A stretch of 64,000 nucleotides of DNA, taken from positions 186,001-250,000 of the forward strand of contig NZ_JANIAA010000003.1 in NCBI RefSeq assembly GCF_024505145.1, written 5' to 3'. This document shows, in pieces, positions 44,581 to 54,092 of the stretch. This stretch comes from Streptomyces rugosispiralis (GTDB taxonomy: Bacteria; Actinomycetota; Actinomycetes; Streptomycetales; Streptomycetaceae). Position 1 is the stretch's first letter. Every line of letters begins with the position of its first letter. A program made the position numbers and the translations under genes. The notes below the pieces were generated by a model that was not told the origin of the DNA, searched no databases, and was given only the letters and a program-made list of their open reading frames with translations.

Positions 44581-45608
44581 AAGACCACACAGGACGCCGC
44601 CGGGGCCGGAACCGAACCCCCACGACGCGGCACCCCGCTCGACGGATCGATGTCGAACCAGGTGACATCGCCCGAGCGCTCATTGGACACATAGAGCCGC
44701 CGTCCCGTTGGACCGAGCGTCAGATCGCGCGGCCAGTGGCCGCCACAGGGCGTGGTGGTGACCAGCTCCATGCGGTCGCCCGACGCGTCGAGGGCGAGCG
44801 TCGCGATGCTGTCATGTCCGCGATTCGCGGCCCATACGAAGCGGCCGTCCCCGGAGACCACCACCTCGGCGGGGTAGGTCTCGATGTCCGTGCCCTCGGG
44901 CACCAGACGGGTCTCGCCCAGCGGTTCCAGAACGCCGGACACCGCGTCCCAACGGCAGGCCGTGATCGTCGGGTCGAGCTCGTTGATGACATACGCCCGG
45001 TCGCCGCGCGGATGGAACGCCAGATGGCGCGGACCGCTCCCCGGACGCAGCCGGACCTCACGATGCGGACGCGGTCCGGGCAGCGCGTACACCCACACCG
45101 CGTCGATCCCCAGATCCACGGCGAGCAGCCAGCCACCCGACGGATCGGCCGCCACGGCATGCGCATGCGGCCCCTGCTGCCGCTCCGGATGCGGCCCACT
45201 GCCCGCATGCCGCAACACGGCCACCGACTCCCCGAGTCGGCCGTCCTCCAGCACCGGCAGCGCCGTGACACTCCCGGACCCGTAGTTGGCCGTCAGCAGC
45301 TGCCCACCGGCGAGCGCCAGATGAGTAGGCGCCGACCCGAGCACCGCCACGGCCTCCCCGGCCAACGAGGGCGGCTCCTGCCCGACATCCAGAGCGGCGG
45401 CCGCCCCATCGTCGGTCTCACTCACCGCGTACAGCATCCGCCCACCGGGCGCGACCGCCAGATAGGACGGATTGACGACCGCGTCCGTAGAGTTCCGGAT
45501 CCGCAGCGCCCCCGTCTCGTCATCGACATCCGCGACGGTGATCCCGGCACCCCCCGCCGAGGTAAACGACCCGATATACGCCCGCCACCCACTCCCGGTC
45601 ACATCCAC
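44574..45608 (-). CDS. Lactonase family protein (6-phosphogluconolactonase-like beta-propeller)
   Basis: 344 residues. Seven-bladed propeller features of the YbhE/Pgl family: YIGSFTSAGGAGITVADVDD at the N-terminus, PSYLAVAPGGRMLYAVSE, GQLLTANYGSGSVTALPV, PSGGWLLAVDLGIDAVWVYA, GSGPRHLAFHPRGDRAYVIN and GHWPRDLTLGPTGRRLYVSN. Cytoplasmic. Likely hydrolyses 6-phosphogluconolactone or another sugar lactone. Start codon at 45608 reads M-D-V-T-G-S-G-W. Confidence 0.88.
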   Translation of the reverse strand: MDVTGSGWRAYIGSFTSAGGAGITVADVDDETGALRIRNSTDAVVNPSYLAVAPGGRMLYAVSETDDGAAAALDVGQEPPSLAGEAVAVLGSAPTHLALAGGQLLTANYGSGSVTALPVLEDGRLGESVAVLRHAGSGPHPERQQGPHAHAVAADPSGGWLLAVDLGIDAVWVYALPGPRPHREVRLRPGSGPRHLAFHPRGDRAYVINELDPTITACRWDAVSGVLEPLGETRLVPEGTDIETYPAEVVVSGDGRFVWAANRGHDSIATLALDASGDRMELVTTTPCGGHWPRDLTLGPTGRRLYVSNERSGDVTWFDIDPSSGVPRRGGSVPAPAASCVVFG

Positions 45609-45792
45609 CGCACTACCCTTCCGCCGACTCCGGTTCGGTATCCGCTCGGGCCGACGCTAACAGAGCGGTCTAGACCAACACGCCGCCACACCGCGCACTC
45701 GGTGACCACCTGCGGCATGTGGCACCTGAGCCTTTCGACGGTGGTCAGTTAGCATGCCGGCAGGATTGTCGTGCTCACAATCGGGGGGATTT

Positions 45793-46344
45793 ATGAGCGA
45801 CGAGGACCTGCCGGAGCCGAAGGACGACGAGCTGCCGCTCCCGCCGGGGAAACCGATCACCGACGGAATTTTCGCACCACCGCCCCTGGCGTCTCAGCCG
45901 GACAGGGCCAACATCTACGACCCCACCGCTCCCATCCCCAAACGCCCCCTGGGACCCGGGGTGCAGGGGCCGGTGGCACAGAACCTCGCGATCGCGCCCA
46001 GCGTGCTGCGCGGGGCGGCCGGGAAGGCGGACGACGTCTACGACACGCTCCACAAGCAGGCGGCTTCCCTGGAAGAGCCGACGGCCACAGCGGCCAAGGC
46101 CGTGGCCGGCCTCCAGGTGGAGAGTGCGCTGAAGCGTTCGCACAAGCACTGGGAGGAACAGGCCGGGACGGTCACCGCCTGGCTCGCCCATATCTCCGAG
46201 AGCCTGCGACAGGCGGCCAACGCCCACGTGCGGCAGGACGGGGGCACTGGGGATTCCTTCGGCGACGGAAAGGGCCAGAGTCCCTATCCGAAGAACCAGG
46301 GCGTCACCCAGGACCCGTCCGCCTCGTCGATCTGGAGGTACTGA
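45793..46344 (+). CDS. WXG100-related acidic protein, first gene of a secretion-type cassette
   Basis: 183 residues from ATG 45793 with a GGGGGG(A) site upstream. An acidic Pro-rich N-terminus (~1-60) is followed by a helical segment (~70-150) reading AAGKADDVYDTLHKQAASLE then SHKHWEEQAGTVTAWLAHIS, which has the HW and helix-turn-helix layout of ESX/WXG-like proteins. It ends GVTQDPSASSIWRY. It overlaps the next gene by one base (TGATG). Likely a partner or chaperone of the larger product. No exact family recognised. Confidence 0.6.
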   Translation: MSDEDLPEPKDDELPLPPGKPITDGIFAPPPLASQPDRANIYDPTAPIPKRPLGPGVQGPVAQNLAIAPSVLRGAAGKADDVYDTLHKQAASLEEPTATAAKAVAGLQVESALKRSHKHWEEQAGTVTAWLAHISESLRQAANAHVRQDGGTGDSFGDGKGQSPYPKNQGVTQDPSASSIWRY

Positions 46345-47480
46345 TGGGGTACTTCTACGAGGACTTCCGGACGGCCGACTTCGGCGCCCTGGACACCCTG
46401 GCGTCGAAGTGGAAAGGCGTTCACGAAAAGATCAAGAACCTGGACGACAAGATCCGGGACGAGGTGCTCAAGCCGCTGCGGGACAAAGGCTATTGGGAGG
46501 GCATGGCCGCCCCCTACGCCTGGGCGCAGATCGATGACATCCAGCGTCAGGCGACCGCCGCCGCCAAGGTCGTCGACGCGGTGCGCAGGGCCATCGAGGA
46601 CGGGGCGGGAGAGCTGAAGGCCGTCCAGAAGCGGCTGCACGAGGCAGTGAAGGGGTTCGGCGACGAGGGGATGTACGTCGGCCCGAAAGGTGAGGTGACC
46701 CTGAGCAGCGCATGCGATGTGAAGGACAACCTCTCCGAGAAGGACACCGCCAAGGTCAACGCCGCGCAGAAGAAGCTCAACCTGATCCTCCGCGATGCGT
46801 TCGAGGCGGACCAGGACCTGTCGATCACCCTGATGGACAACATCGGCCTCGACATATGGTTCAACACCGGGAAGGTGCGGACGGACATCAACCACACCAG
46901 CGGTATCAGCACGGACCGCTTCGACGCGTACGGCCGCGAGCTGCGGGGCCTGGACCCGTACCCCGCCGCGAACCACCTCACGCCCCGCACCCTGCTGGCC
47001 AACTGGGTCGCCGGGACGGGGGACGACACGTACGAATTCTCTCAGCACGATCCGCTCGTCGAGCAGCTTCGGAAGAGCGAGAGCATGCACACGATCCGGG
47101 GCCAGACCCTGGACAAGTGGAATGCCGGCCACGCGGAGGGCACGCTCCACCACAGAATCGCCGGGCAGTCATTCCTCGGACAGGTGGGCACGTACGCCAA
47201 GGACATGGCCGGGCTGTCCGGGATCGACAACCTGTGGGGTGGCGACACCAACGAGGCGCAATCACTCTTCGGCTCCTACGACATCGACTATGTCGTCAAG
47301 GGCACCGACCCCGATGGCAAGCTCGTGGTGCAGTACACGGTGAGGAACGACACCGACATGGAATCCTTCGTGCCCGGCTACTCGAAATGGCAGAAGGTCT
47401 TCAATCACGACAACGGCCCAGGAGCGGACATCAAAGAACGTCTGGTCTGGACCGAACGTATCGATCCGGCCGATCACTGA
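46344..47480 (+). CDS. Putative type VII-secreted toxin-like protein
   Basis: 378 residues from ATG 46344, GGAGG five bases upstream, overlapping the previous stop. Residues ~1-110 are a long helical LXG/WXG-like domain (DTLASKWKGVHEKIKNLDDK, YWEGMAAPYAWAQIDDIQRQ). The central part (~115-250) includes GMYVGPKGEVTLSSACDVKD, and the C-terminal ~120 residues form a distinct domain (HRIAGQSFLGQVGTYAKDM, NLWGGDTNEAQSLFGSYDID, VVQYTVRNDTDMESFVPGYS). Helical secretion domain plus variable C-terminus is the plan of polymorphic toxins. No known toxin active site is recognised. Confidence 0.6.
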   Translation: MGYFYEDFRTADFGALDTLASKWKGVHEKIKNLDDKIRDEVLKPLRDKGYWEGMAAPYAWAQIDDIQRQATAAAKVVDAVRRAIEDGAGELKAVQKRLHEAVKGFGDEGMYVGPKGEVTLSSACDVKDNLSEKDTAKVNAAQKKLNLILRDAFEADQDLSITLMDNIGLDIWFNTGKVRTDINHTSGISTDRFDAYGRELRGLDPYPAANHLTPRTLLANWVAGTGDDTYEFSQHDPLVEQLRKSESMHTIRGQTLDKWNAGHAEGTLHHRIAGQSFLGQVGTYAKDMAGLSGIDNLWGGDTNEAQSLFGSYDIDYVVKGTDPDGKLVVQYTVRNDTDMESFVPGYSKWQKVFNHDNGPGADIKERLVWTERIDPADH

Positions 47481-47494
47481 CAGATACATCGAGA

Positions 47495-47992
47495 ATGAAA
47501 CAGACGAAAGAACCGGGATCGCTCCGGAGAATCTGGCGCATCCGCCCGCTCAGATTCGCGCTGATCGGGCTGGTGTGCCTGGTGTTGCTCCCCGTGGGGT
47601 GCGTCGGCGTGCTCAACGCCGTGTCGGGGGAATGTGCGCGCCCGAACGCCAAGGTGTCCGAGAGCGATCTGCCCGGGACCTACCGAGGCCCGCACGGCAT
47701 GCGCATCACTCTCGACACCGATGGGTCGCTCGAGGTGCGCAAGTGGCCGTACGACCCGTTCCTGGACGACGAACGCCGGTTCGAGGGCCGGGGCGTCTGG
47801 TCCTACGACGCGACGGAGGCCACCGACGGGGATGTCATCCCCGGGGTGCGGCTCGGTTTCCAGGAAGGCACCCCCGAGAGCGACGTTCCAACGGAGGACC
47901 AGAAGCTGACGGTCGGCGGTTCGCCCGATGACCCCGTGCTCCTGGCCCAGGACGACCCCGACAAATGCCCCGACGCGGAGTTCCGGCGATAG
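47495..47992 (+). CDS. Small membrane-anchored protein, possible immunity or partner
   Basis: 165 residues, start ATG 47495. A basic N-terminus (residues 1-20) is followed by one membrane helix or lipobox-like segment (FALIGLVCLVLLPVGCVGVL) and an exported beta-rich domain (DLPGTYRGPHGMRITLDTDG, KWPYDPFLDDERRFEGRGVW). It is 14 bp from the toxin-like gene. An immunity role is possible from position alone. The Cys in VGCVGV could be lipidated. Confidence 0.6.
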   Translation: MKQTKEPGSLRRIWRIRPLRFALIGLVCLVLLPVGCVGVLNAVSGECARPNAKVSESDLPGTYRGPHGMRITLDTDGSLEVRKWPYDPFLDDERRFEGRGVWSYDATEATDGDVIPGVRLGFQEGTPESDVPTEDQKLTVGGSPDDPVLLAQDDPDKCPDAEFRR

Positions 47993-48021
47993 CGGGAGCG
48001 AAGTCTTGGCATGCTGTCCCC

Positions 48022-48702
48022 ATGAGCACCATGCCCGCCGTGATCTTCGACCTGGACGGCACTCTTGTGGACAGCGAGCCTCTCTACTACGAGGCGGGGA
48101 GGCGGACCCTCGAGCGGTATGGGGTCACCGGCTTCAGTTGGGAGGAGCATACGCAGTTCATCGGGATCGGGACCCGCGAGACGCTGGAGACGCTGCGCGA
48201 GCGGTATGGCATCGAGGCGCCCGTGGATGAGCTGCTCGCCGTCAAGAACCAGCATTATCTGGAGCTGGCGGCCACGACCGAGATCTTTCCCGAGATGCGG
48301 GCCTTCGTGGAGCGGCTGGGGGCCGCCGGGCATCCGCTGATCGTGGCCTCCGGGTCGTCGCGTTCCGCGATCGAGACCGCGCTCAAGGCCACCGGGCTGG
48401 ACGCGCTGCTGCCCGTCTATGTGTCCGCGGAGGACGTGGGCCGTGGCAAGCCGGAGCCGGATGTGTTCCTGGCCGCGGCGCGGCTGCTGGCCGTCGATCC
48501 GGTGCAGTGTGTGGTGGTCGAGGACGCCGGTCCGGGGGTGGAGGCGGCGCGGCGGGCCGGGATGCGGTGCATCGCCGTGCCGTACGCGGGTGGGCCGTCG
48601 CCGGACGGGGAGCTGTTCGCCTCCGCGGAACTGCTCTTCCGGGGCGGGCAGCCGGAGTTCGACGCCCGGCGGGCCTATGAGTGGGTCACGGACGGTCGTT
48701 GA
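48022..48702 (+). CDS. HAD phosphatase, beta-phosphoglucomutase-like
   Basis: 226 residues from ATG 48022. Motif I VIFDLDGTLVDSEPLYYEAG, motif II IVASGSSRSAI, motif III GKPEPDVFL, motif IV VVVEDAGPGVEAARRAGMRC: all catalytic residues are present. The cap is the helical C1 type of the DOG/beta-PGM group. Substrate unknown; sugar phosphates are usual. Confidence 0.9.
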   Translation: MSTMPAVIFDLDGTLVDSEPLYYEAGRRTLERYGVTGFSWEEHTQFIGIGTRETLETLRERYGIEAPVDELLAVKNQHYLELAATTEIFPEMRAFVERLGAAGHPLIVASGSSRSAIETALKATGLDALLPVYVSAEDVGRGKPEPDVFLAAARLLAVDPVQCVVVEDAGPGVEAARRAGMRCIAVPYAGGPSPDGELFASAELLFRGGQPEFDARRAYEWVTDGR

Positions 48703-48821
48703 CGGCGCCCGGCGACGCGGTCGCCGTCGGCCACCCCGGGACATCGTCATCCGCCCTCCAGTGAGACGATGCGCGCATGCCCGGACATTCACCGGCATGT
48801 CATAGGAGAGACGGAGGGCGT

Positions 48822-49760
48822 ATGGAAAGACGTGGGGGTAAGGCGATCCGCCGCTGGGGGACGGCGGTCATCGCCTCGGCGGCGGCCTTGACGGTCGCCG
48901 TGCCGGCGAGCACCGCTCAGGCCACCGAGACCGCGGGGCCGTCGGGGGTCAGTGCCAAGGGCGCGTATCTGCTGGACAACGGCACCAACAAGCAGCTGTG
49001 GGCCAAGGCTGCGGACACCAAGCGGCCGATGGCGAGCACCACGAAGCTCATGACGGCGATGGTGGTGCTCGACAGCCGGGGGCTGGATCTCAGCAAGAAG
49101 GTCTCCGTCAAGCAGTCGTACATCGACTACACCGCGCGCGTCGGTGGCAGCAAGGCGGACCTGCAGAAGGGGGACAAGCTCACCGTCAAGCAGCTGGTGT
49201 ACGGCCTGCTGCTGCCGTCCGGCTGCGACGCGGCCATGGCGCTCGCCGACACGTTCGGCACGGGTGACACCACCGCCAAGCGCACCAAGTCGTTCATCGC
49301 GCAGATGAACAAGAAGGCGTCCGCGCTGGGGATGACCAAGACCCACTACGACACCTTCGACGGCATATCGGAGGGGGGACAGAACTACACCACGCCGCGC
49401 GACATGACCAAGCTGGCCAGGCACGCGCTGCGCAACGCCACCCTGAGCACGGTCGTCAAGTCCGTCGACACCATCCAGAAGGCGCCGGCCGCCAACGGCA
49501 GGACCAGGACGTACTACTGGAACAACACCAACCGGCTGCTGGGCTCGTACAGCGGCACGATCGGCATCAAGACGGGCACCGGCACCGCACCCGGCAGGTG
49601 TCTGGTCTTCGCCGCGAAGCGTGACGGACGCACCGTCGTGGGCGTGATCCTCAACGCGCCCAAGCGCTACCCGGACGCGAAGAAGATGCTCGACTGGGCG
49701 TTCCGGGCCAACACCAAGGTGACGTGGCGGCAGTTGCCCAAGGGCACGCCCCAGGACTGA
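48822..49760 (+). CDS. Serine D-Ala-D-Ala carboxypeptidase (DacA/PBP5-like)
   Basis: 312 residues from ATG 48822, GGAG(A)GACGGAGGG upstream. A Sec signal peptide (~1-40) is followed by SxxK in MASTTKLMTAMVVL, a second box SGC in LLPSGCDAAMALAD, and KTG in GIKTGTGTAPGRC. It trims peptidoglycan stem peptides outside the membrane. No C-terminal anchor helix is visible, so it may be released or held by the wall. Confidence 0.9.
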   Translation: MERRGGKAIRRWGTAVIASAAALTVAVPASTAQATETAGPSGVSAKGAYLLDNGTNKQLWAKAADTKRPMASTTKLMTAMVVLDSRGLDLSKKVSVKQSYIDYTARVGGSKADLQKGDKLTVKQLVYGLLLPSGCDAAMALADTFGTGDTTAKRTKSFIAQMNKKASALGMTKTHYDTFDGISEGGQNYTTPRDMTKLARHALRNATLSTVVKSVDTIQKAPAANGRTRTYYWNNTNRLLGSYSGTIGIKTGTGTAPGRCLVFAAKRDGRTVVGVILNAPKRYPDAKKMLDWAFRANTKVTWRQLPKGTPQD

Positions 49761-49782
49761 ACCGGCTGAACCACACATGGGC

Positions 49783-49819
49783 GGTGCCCCGGCCGGATCT
49801 GAAGTCCGGCCGGGGCACC
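49783..49819. terminator. Bidirectional hairpin between carboxypeptidase and DUF1996 genes
   Basis: A perfect 15-bp stem (GGTGCCCCGGCCGGA and complement) with a 7-base loop in a convergent gap. Confidence 0.9.
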
Positions 49820-49840
49820 GGGCCTTGCGGGCAGCGGCTG

Positions 49841-51271
49841 TCAGCCGCACTTGCGCCCGGTGTTGATGCACTTCACGGCCTTTTTCATCAGCGAGTCGGA
49901 CATCACGTTGATGAAGTCGCCGTGGTCGGTCACCGGCTTGTGCAGCTGCTCGGGGAAGCTGTCGACCGCGAAGAGCGAGCCGGGTGCGACCTTGTAGGTG
50001 ATCCGCTGGACCAGCTGCGGGATGGCTTTGAACCCCTTGGCGCACGCGCCCTTGGCGTCCGCGAACGCCACATGGGTGCGGTGGTTCGCGCTGTCGGCGT
50101 TCTTGCCGTCCCAGCAGCTCTGGAACTTGAACGTACGGACCACCTTGCTGCCCTTCGGGCAGAGCGGGTACTTGTCCTTCAGCTGCCGGTTCTCGAAGCC
50201 GGTGCAGCTCCAGGAGGCGTTGGCGTTGGCCGTGCCGTTGGTGAAGGCCTTGGCGTCGCCGGTGATGATGCGCAGGAACTTCGGCATCGCCACGACCTTG
50301 GACACCGCGCTGCCGCGGAAGGTGATCGACGCGGTGGCCGGCCGCAGGATCCGGCCGATGTTGCCCTCGGTGCCACCGCCCGGCGCGTCGGCGTCGACCT
50401 CCTTCGTCCCGTCCTGGAGCCGCAGGACCGGCCAGTAGTGGGTGGAGCGGTCGCCGTTGGTGCAGGTGGTCCCGGCGGCGGCGAGGCCGTCGTTGGTGGA
50501 GAAGGCGTCGGTGTCGCGGTTGCCGACGTAGTCGTGCATGTGGTGGGCGCCGTTGGACACCCCGGGGGCGACGATCACGTTGTCCGAGTTGAAGTGCTTG
50601 TTCTCATTGCGTCCGCAGCGCGACGAGAAGGTGCCGCGGGAGGCGTTGCCCTGGGTGCGGGGGTTCTTGACGTTCGGCTTCACCTTGCGGATGTCCACGA
50701 AGTCCGCCCGTACCGGACCGGATTGCGCCTGGCCGCCCGCGGCCGGAGCGGAGGGGGCGGCCGTTCCCGCGGCGGGGGTGGCGCCCGCCGAAGCGGCGGC
50801 CGGTGCGGCGGCGGGGCCGGGCGACTCCTGCACGGTGCAGGACGCCATCGTGTCCAGGCCGGACGGGCGGCTCGCCACCCGGCCGATCTCGTTCCCGATG
50901 CGGTCCAGCGCACCACGCCGCTGGGCGGTCAGCGGCTCCAGCACCCGGGTGCGCACCCAGTCCCGGTCGGCGCCGGGGCCGCGCGCGGCCAGTTGCTTGT
51001 AGGCGTCGGCCACCTGGCTGTCCATCGTGGCCAGTTCCTTGTCCACGGCGGGCCGCGCCTGCTGCGGCACGCTCGCCAGACGGGTCGCGGCATCCGGGCA
51101 CTTGACGGTCATCGCCGTCCGCGCCGGCGCCTGCTGCCCGGCCGGCTGACGGGCGGCGGAAGCATCGTTGTCGGTCATCAGGAGCGCCCCGCCGCCCACG
51201 GCCAGTGCGGTCACTCCGACCACGGTCAGCCCGATGACCCTGGATCGCTTGTGTCTCTTCTTGTTCCTCAT
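49841..51271 (-). CDS. Secreted DUF1996 protein
   Basis: 476 residues from ATG 51271 (MRNKKRHKRSRVIGLTVVGV); upstream ATGs are less well placed. A signal anchor at ~10-32 is followed by a helical segment (~50-130), an A/P/G-rich linker (~140-175) and the DUF1996 domain (~185-470) with SHCG-like SRCGRNENKHFN, GAHHMHDYVGNRDTDAF and FKFQSCWDGKN. The domain is found in fungi and actinobacteria, extracellular, with no proven activity. Conserved His/Cys suggest a fold stabilised by disulfides. Confidence 0.85.
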   Translation of the reverse strand: MRNKKRHKRSRVIGLTVVGVTALAVGGGALLMTDNDASAARQPAGQQAPARTAMTVKCPDAATRLASVPQQARPAVDKELATMDSQVADAYKQLAARGPGADRDWVRTRVLEPLTAQRRGALDRIGNEIGRVASRPSGLDTMASCTVQESPGPAAAPAAASAGATPAAGTAAPSAPAAGGQAQSGPVRADFVDIRKVKPNVKNPRTQGNASRGTFSSRCGRNENKHFNSDNVIVAPGVSNGAHHMHDYVGNRDTDAFSTNDGLAAAGTTCTNGDRSTHYWPVLRLQDGTKEVDADAPGGGTEGNIGRILRPATASITFRGSAVSKVVAMPKFLRIITGDAKAFTNGTANANASWSCTGFENRQLKDKYPLCPKGSKVVRTFKFQSCWDGKNADSANHRTHVAFADAKGACAKGFKAIPQLVQRITYKVAPGSLFAVDSFPEQLHKPVTDHGDFINVMSDSLMKKAVKCINTGRKCG

Positions 51272-51582
51272 CCTTCGCCCCTCATCGGCAGTCTTCATAC
51301 GCCGGGGACGCCTTGCCCTCGGCCATGTCGGAGCGCGCTCCGCCACCCGTCCCGGAGGGGAGGGCACAACCCGACGCCGATGGATACGGACGGCGGGGCG
51401 ATCGTTCTCAACGGTGGCCGCAACATTCGTAAATAGCCGGAGGAGTCGGTGGAGTGAGGTATCTCCGCATCGGCTTCACCACATGTCCACGGACCGACGG
51501 GACGAAGGTGATCAGCTACGGCTAAAGTGAGTGCTTCGTTTCACCACCCCCCAATGTCCTTCTACGCGCCCCGGAGCCCCCC
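51272..51582. other. Divergent intergenic region
   Basis: 311 bp between the DUF1996 and DacB starts. No gene, repeat or clear operator seen; presumably two outward promoters. Confidence 0.5.
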
Positions 51583-52926
51583 ATGTCCAGCGCGACCTCG
51601 TCCAGCGGGCGTCATCGCAAAGCCAAGCCCCTGAGTCTCGCCGTGCGCCGCGCGTTCATCGTCGCGGCCGTCCCGGTCACGGGCGCACTGCTGTCCGCTC
51701 CGTCGGCGCTCGCCGCCGACAAGAGCGCCAAGCCCACCGCGACGGCCCAGTCCGTGGCCGCCGACGGGCTGGACCCCGCCGAGCAGCGGATCGCGGAGAA
51801 CCTCAACACCCGTGCCCAGAACCCGAGTCTGGGCGACACCTTCAGCGGCATCGTGCTGGACTCCGCGTCCGACAAGGTCATCTGGGGGCATGACGCCGAC
51901 ACCGCGCTGATGCCCGCGTCCAACGCCAAGCTGGCCACCGCCACGGCGGCGCTGACCGTGCTCGGCCCCGAGCACCGGTTCACCACCAAGGTGGTCTACG
52001 GCGACGGCACGCTCACCCTCATCGGCGGCGGCGACCGCATGCTGACCACCGCCGACCTCACCGAACTCGCCAAGACGGCCGCCGCCGGGGTGAAGGTCGG
52101 CGGCCTGGACTCGGTGAAGGTCCGCGTCGACGACAGCCTCTTCGCCGAGCCGACCATCGCCACCGGCTGGAACGACTCCTACTACGACGACCAGGTGTCG
52201 CCGGTGCGTTCCCTGGTGGTGGACGGCAAGCTGTCCGCGGACACCTCCATCGACGCGGGGAAGGTCTTCGCCCGGCAACTCGCCGACCAGGGCGTCACGG
52301 TCGACGGCGAGGTCACCCGCGGCACGGCCTCGGCCACGGACGTCCCGGTGGGGCGGCACCTGTCCCCCACGCTGGCCGAGACGATCAAGAAGATGCTCAA
52401 GAAGAGCGACAACGACATCGCCGAGACGGTGCTGCGCATGACCGCGCTCGGCGCCGGCAGGCCCGCCACCTACGAGGACGGCACGGCCGTGGTGCGGGAC
52501 GTGCTCAGCCGCCACTACGGGGTCTCGATGGCCAACTTCGAGATCCACGACGGCAGCGGGCTCTCCCGCGCGGACCGCATCCCGGCGCGGACCGTGGCGG
52601 ACATCCTCGACCTGCTCACCGACCCGCGCTACGGCTGGCGGCTGCGCTCCATCGACGAGGGCCTGCCGGTGGCGGGCGAGGCGGGCAGCACCCTGGGCCC
52701 CGAGTGGGGCCGCTTCGACACCCCGGACTCCCAGTGCGCCGTCGGCCAGGTCAAGGCCAAGACGGGCACGCTGACCGGCGCCATCGCGCTCAGCGGCCTG
52801 ACGAAGGCGGAGGACGGCCGGTGGAAGGTCTTCTCCTTCATCGAGAACCAGTCCTCCGCCGACCCGGCCGCCACCAAGGACGCCCTCGACGGCCTGGCCG
52901 CCACGGTCAACGGCTGCTGGGCGTAG
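51583..52926 (+). CDS. dacB: DacB-type D-Ala-D-Ala carboxypeptidase/endopeptidase (PBP4 class)
   Basis: 447 residues. Signal peptide with A-L-A-A-D near residue 46. Active-site boxes are SNAKLATATAAL (SxxK), KKSDNDIAE (SxN) and KAKTGTLTGA (KTG). The insertion domain between SxxK and SxN, including GGGDRMLTTADLTEL, is characteristic of PBP4. It hydrolyses D-Ala-D-Ala and possibly cross-links in peptidoglycan. It is convergent with the truncated SDR gene. Confidence 0.9.
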   Translation: MSSATSSSGRHRKAKPLSLAVRRAFIVAAVPVTGALLSAPSALAADKSAKPTATAQSVAADGLDPAEQRIAENLNTRAQNPSLGDTFSGIVLDSASDKVIWGHDADTALMPASNAKLATATAALTVLGPEHRFTTKVVYGDGTLTLIGGGDRMLTTADLTELAKTAAAGVKVGGLDSVKVRVDDSLFAEPTIATGWNDSYYDDQVSPVRSLVVDGKLSADTSIDAGKVFARQLADQGVTVDGEVTRGTASATDVPVGRHLSPTLAETIKKMLKKSDNDIAETVLRMTALGAGRPATYEDGTAVVRDVLSRHYGVSMANFEIHDGSGLSRADRIPARTVADILDLLTDPRYGWRLRSIDEGLPVAGEAGSTLGPEWGRFDTPDSQCAVGQVKAKTGTLTGAIALSGLTKAEDGRWKVFSFIENQSSADPAATKDALDGLAATVNGCWA

Positions 52927-52956
52927 CCGCACGGCCCAAGTCCCCGGCCTCGCGGG

Positions 52957-53628
52957 TCACCCGGCGTTGGCCTGCGTGGCCGGGGGCTCCGGGTGGAACC
53001 GCTCGACACGGTCGCGCTCGGTGTACATGTCCCAGTAGTGCTCCGCGAGGTCGTCCGGGTCGACGACCGGGAAGTTCGCGAGCGCTTCGGCGTCGGCCGC
53101 GGACAACGTGGCCGACTCCGCTATCTCGCTGCGCTCGATCATGGCCCCGATGGCGAGCGTGCCCGCGTAGACGCCGGTGCCGGCGAGCTCGCCGTTGAGT
53201 GAGTACAGGTAGTTACGGGCCGCGGCCATCACCGGGCCCACGCCGCTGAGGTGGGGTATCGGCTGCGCCGCCGAGTAGCCATGCGTCAGCAGGAAGGCGC
53301 CGTCGCCGCGCTCGGTCCACTCCGGCAGCACGGCGCGGACCACCTCCACCGGGGTGAGCAGGAGCAGCGGGATCAGCCCCTCCAGGGTGGCCGCGTCCAG
53401 CTTGGTGGCGGCGGTGAAGCCCTGGTCGCCGCTGATCGGCCCGTATTCGACGGCGTCGATCCGGCCGAAGCGGTCACGGATGGCCGCGATCAGGGCGGGC
53501 ACCTCGGCGGGCTTCGACAGATCGGCGGAGAAGGCGGCCGCCTCGATCCCTTCACCGGCGAGCCGCTCGACGAGCCCGTCCAGGCGGTCCTTGCGGCGCG
53601 CCACCAGGGCGACCCGGAAGCCTTCGCG
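52957..53628 (-). pseudogene. Short-chain dehydrogenase, 5' end deleted
   Basis: The frame encodes residues that in a full SDR begin just after the Rossmann glycine motif: EGFRVALVARRKDRLDGLVE, then FSADLSKPAEVPALIAAIRD and GVGPVMAAARNYLYSLNGEL. The TGxxxGxG cofactor motif is missing, and the frame upstream (I-S-S-R) passes directly into the opposite-strand TetR remnant. An internal GTG at 53604 could start translation but would give a protein without the NAD(P)-binding loop. The deletion removed roughly the first 25-30 codons, the promoter and the start of the neighbouring gene. Confidence 0.7.
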
Positions 53629-54064
53629 CGAGGAGATCGCCGAGCGGGCCCTGTCCCACGAGGACGCCTGGGAGGGGTTCGCGCACTACATCGAGGGGCT
53701 CTGCCGGATACAGGCCGTCGATCCGGCGGTCGCCGATGTGGTCGGGGGCCGCTACCCGGGCGCCGAGCGCCTCATGGCCGTCTGCGGCCGGACGCTGGAC
53801 GCCGCCAAGCGCATCATCGAGCGGGCCCAGGACGCGGGTGCGCTACGCCCCGACTTCACCACCGAGGACCTGGTGTTCGTCCTCGGCTCCAACGCCGTGC
53901 TGGCCCGGGCCACCCCCCGCACGGCCCCTGACGCCTGGCGCCGCAATATCGCCTTCCTCCTCGACGGACTGCGCGCCGAGGCCGCCCGCCCGCCGCTCCC
54001 CGTCGGCCCGCTCACCCCGGATCAGGTCTACGAGGTGATGGAGAACCTCACGGGCCCGCGATAG
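53629..54064 (+). pseudogene. TetR-family regulator, N-terminal HTH deleted
   Basis: Readable from EEIAERALSHEDAWEGFAHY to VYEVMENLTGPR. This is only the ligand-binding C-terminal part of a TetR (with RIIERAQDAGALRPDFTTED, typical of the DUF-type C domain). No HTH precedes it, and the frame runs straight into the reversed SDR sequence. Intact relatives are divergent from an SDR gene, so one deletion of the intergenic region explains both remnants. Confidence 0.7.
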
Positions 54065-54092
54065 CCGGACCGGCCTGGCCGGATCGTCCGCG

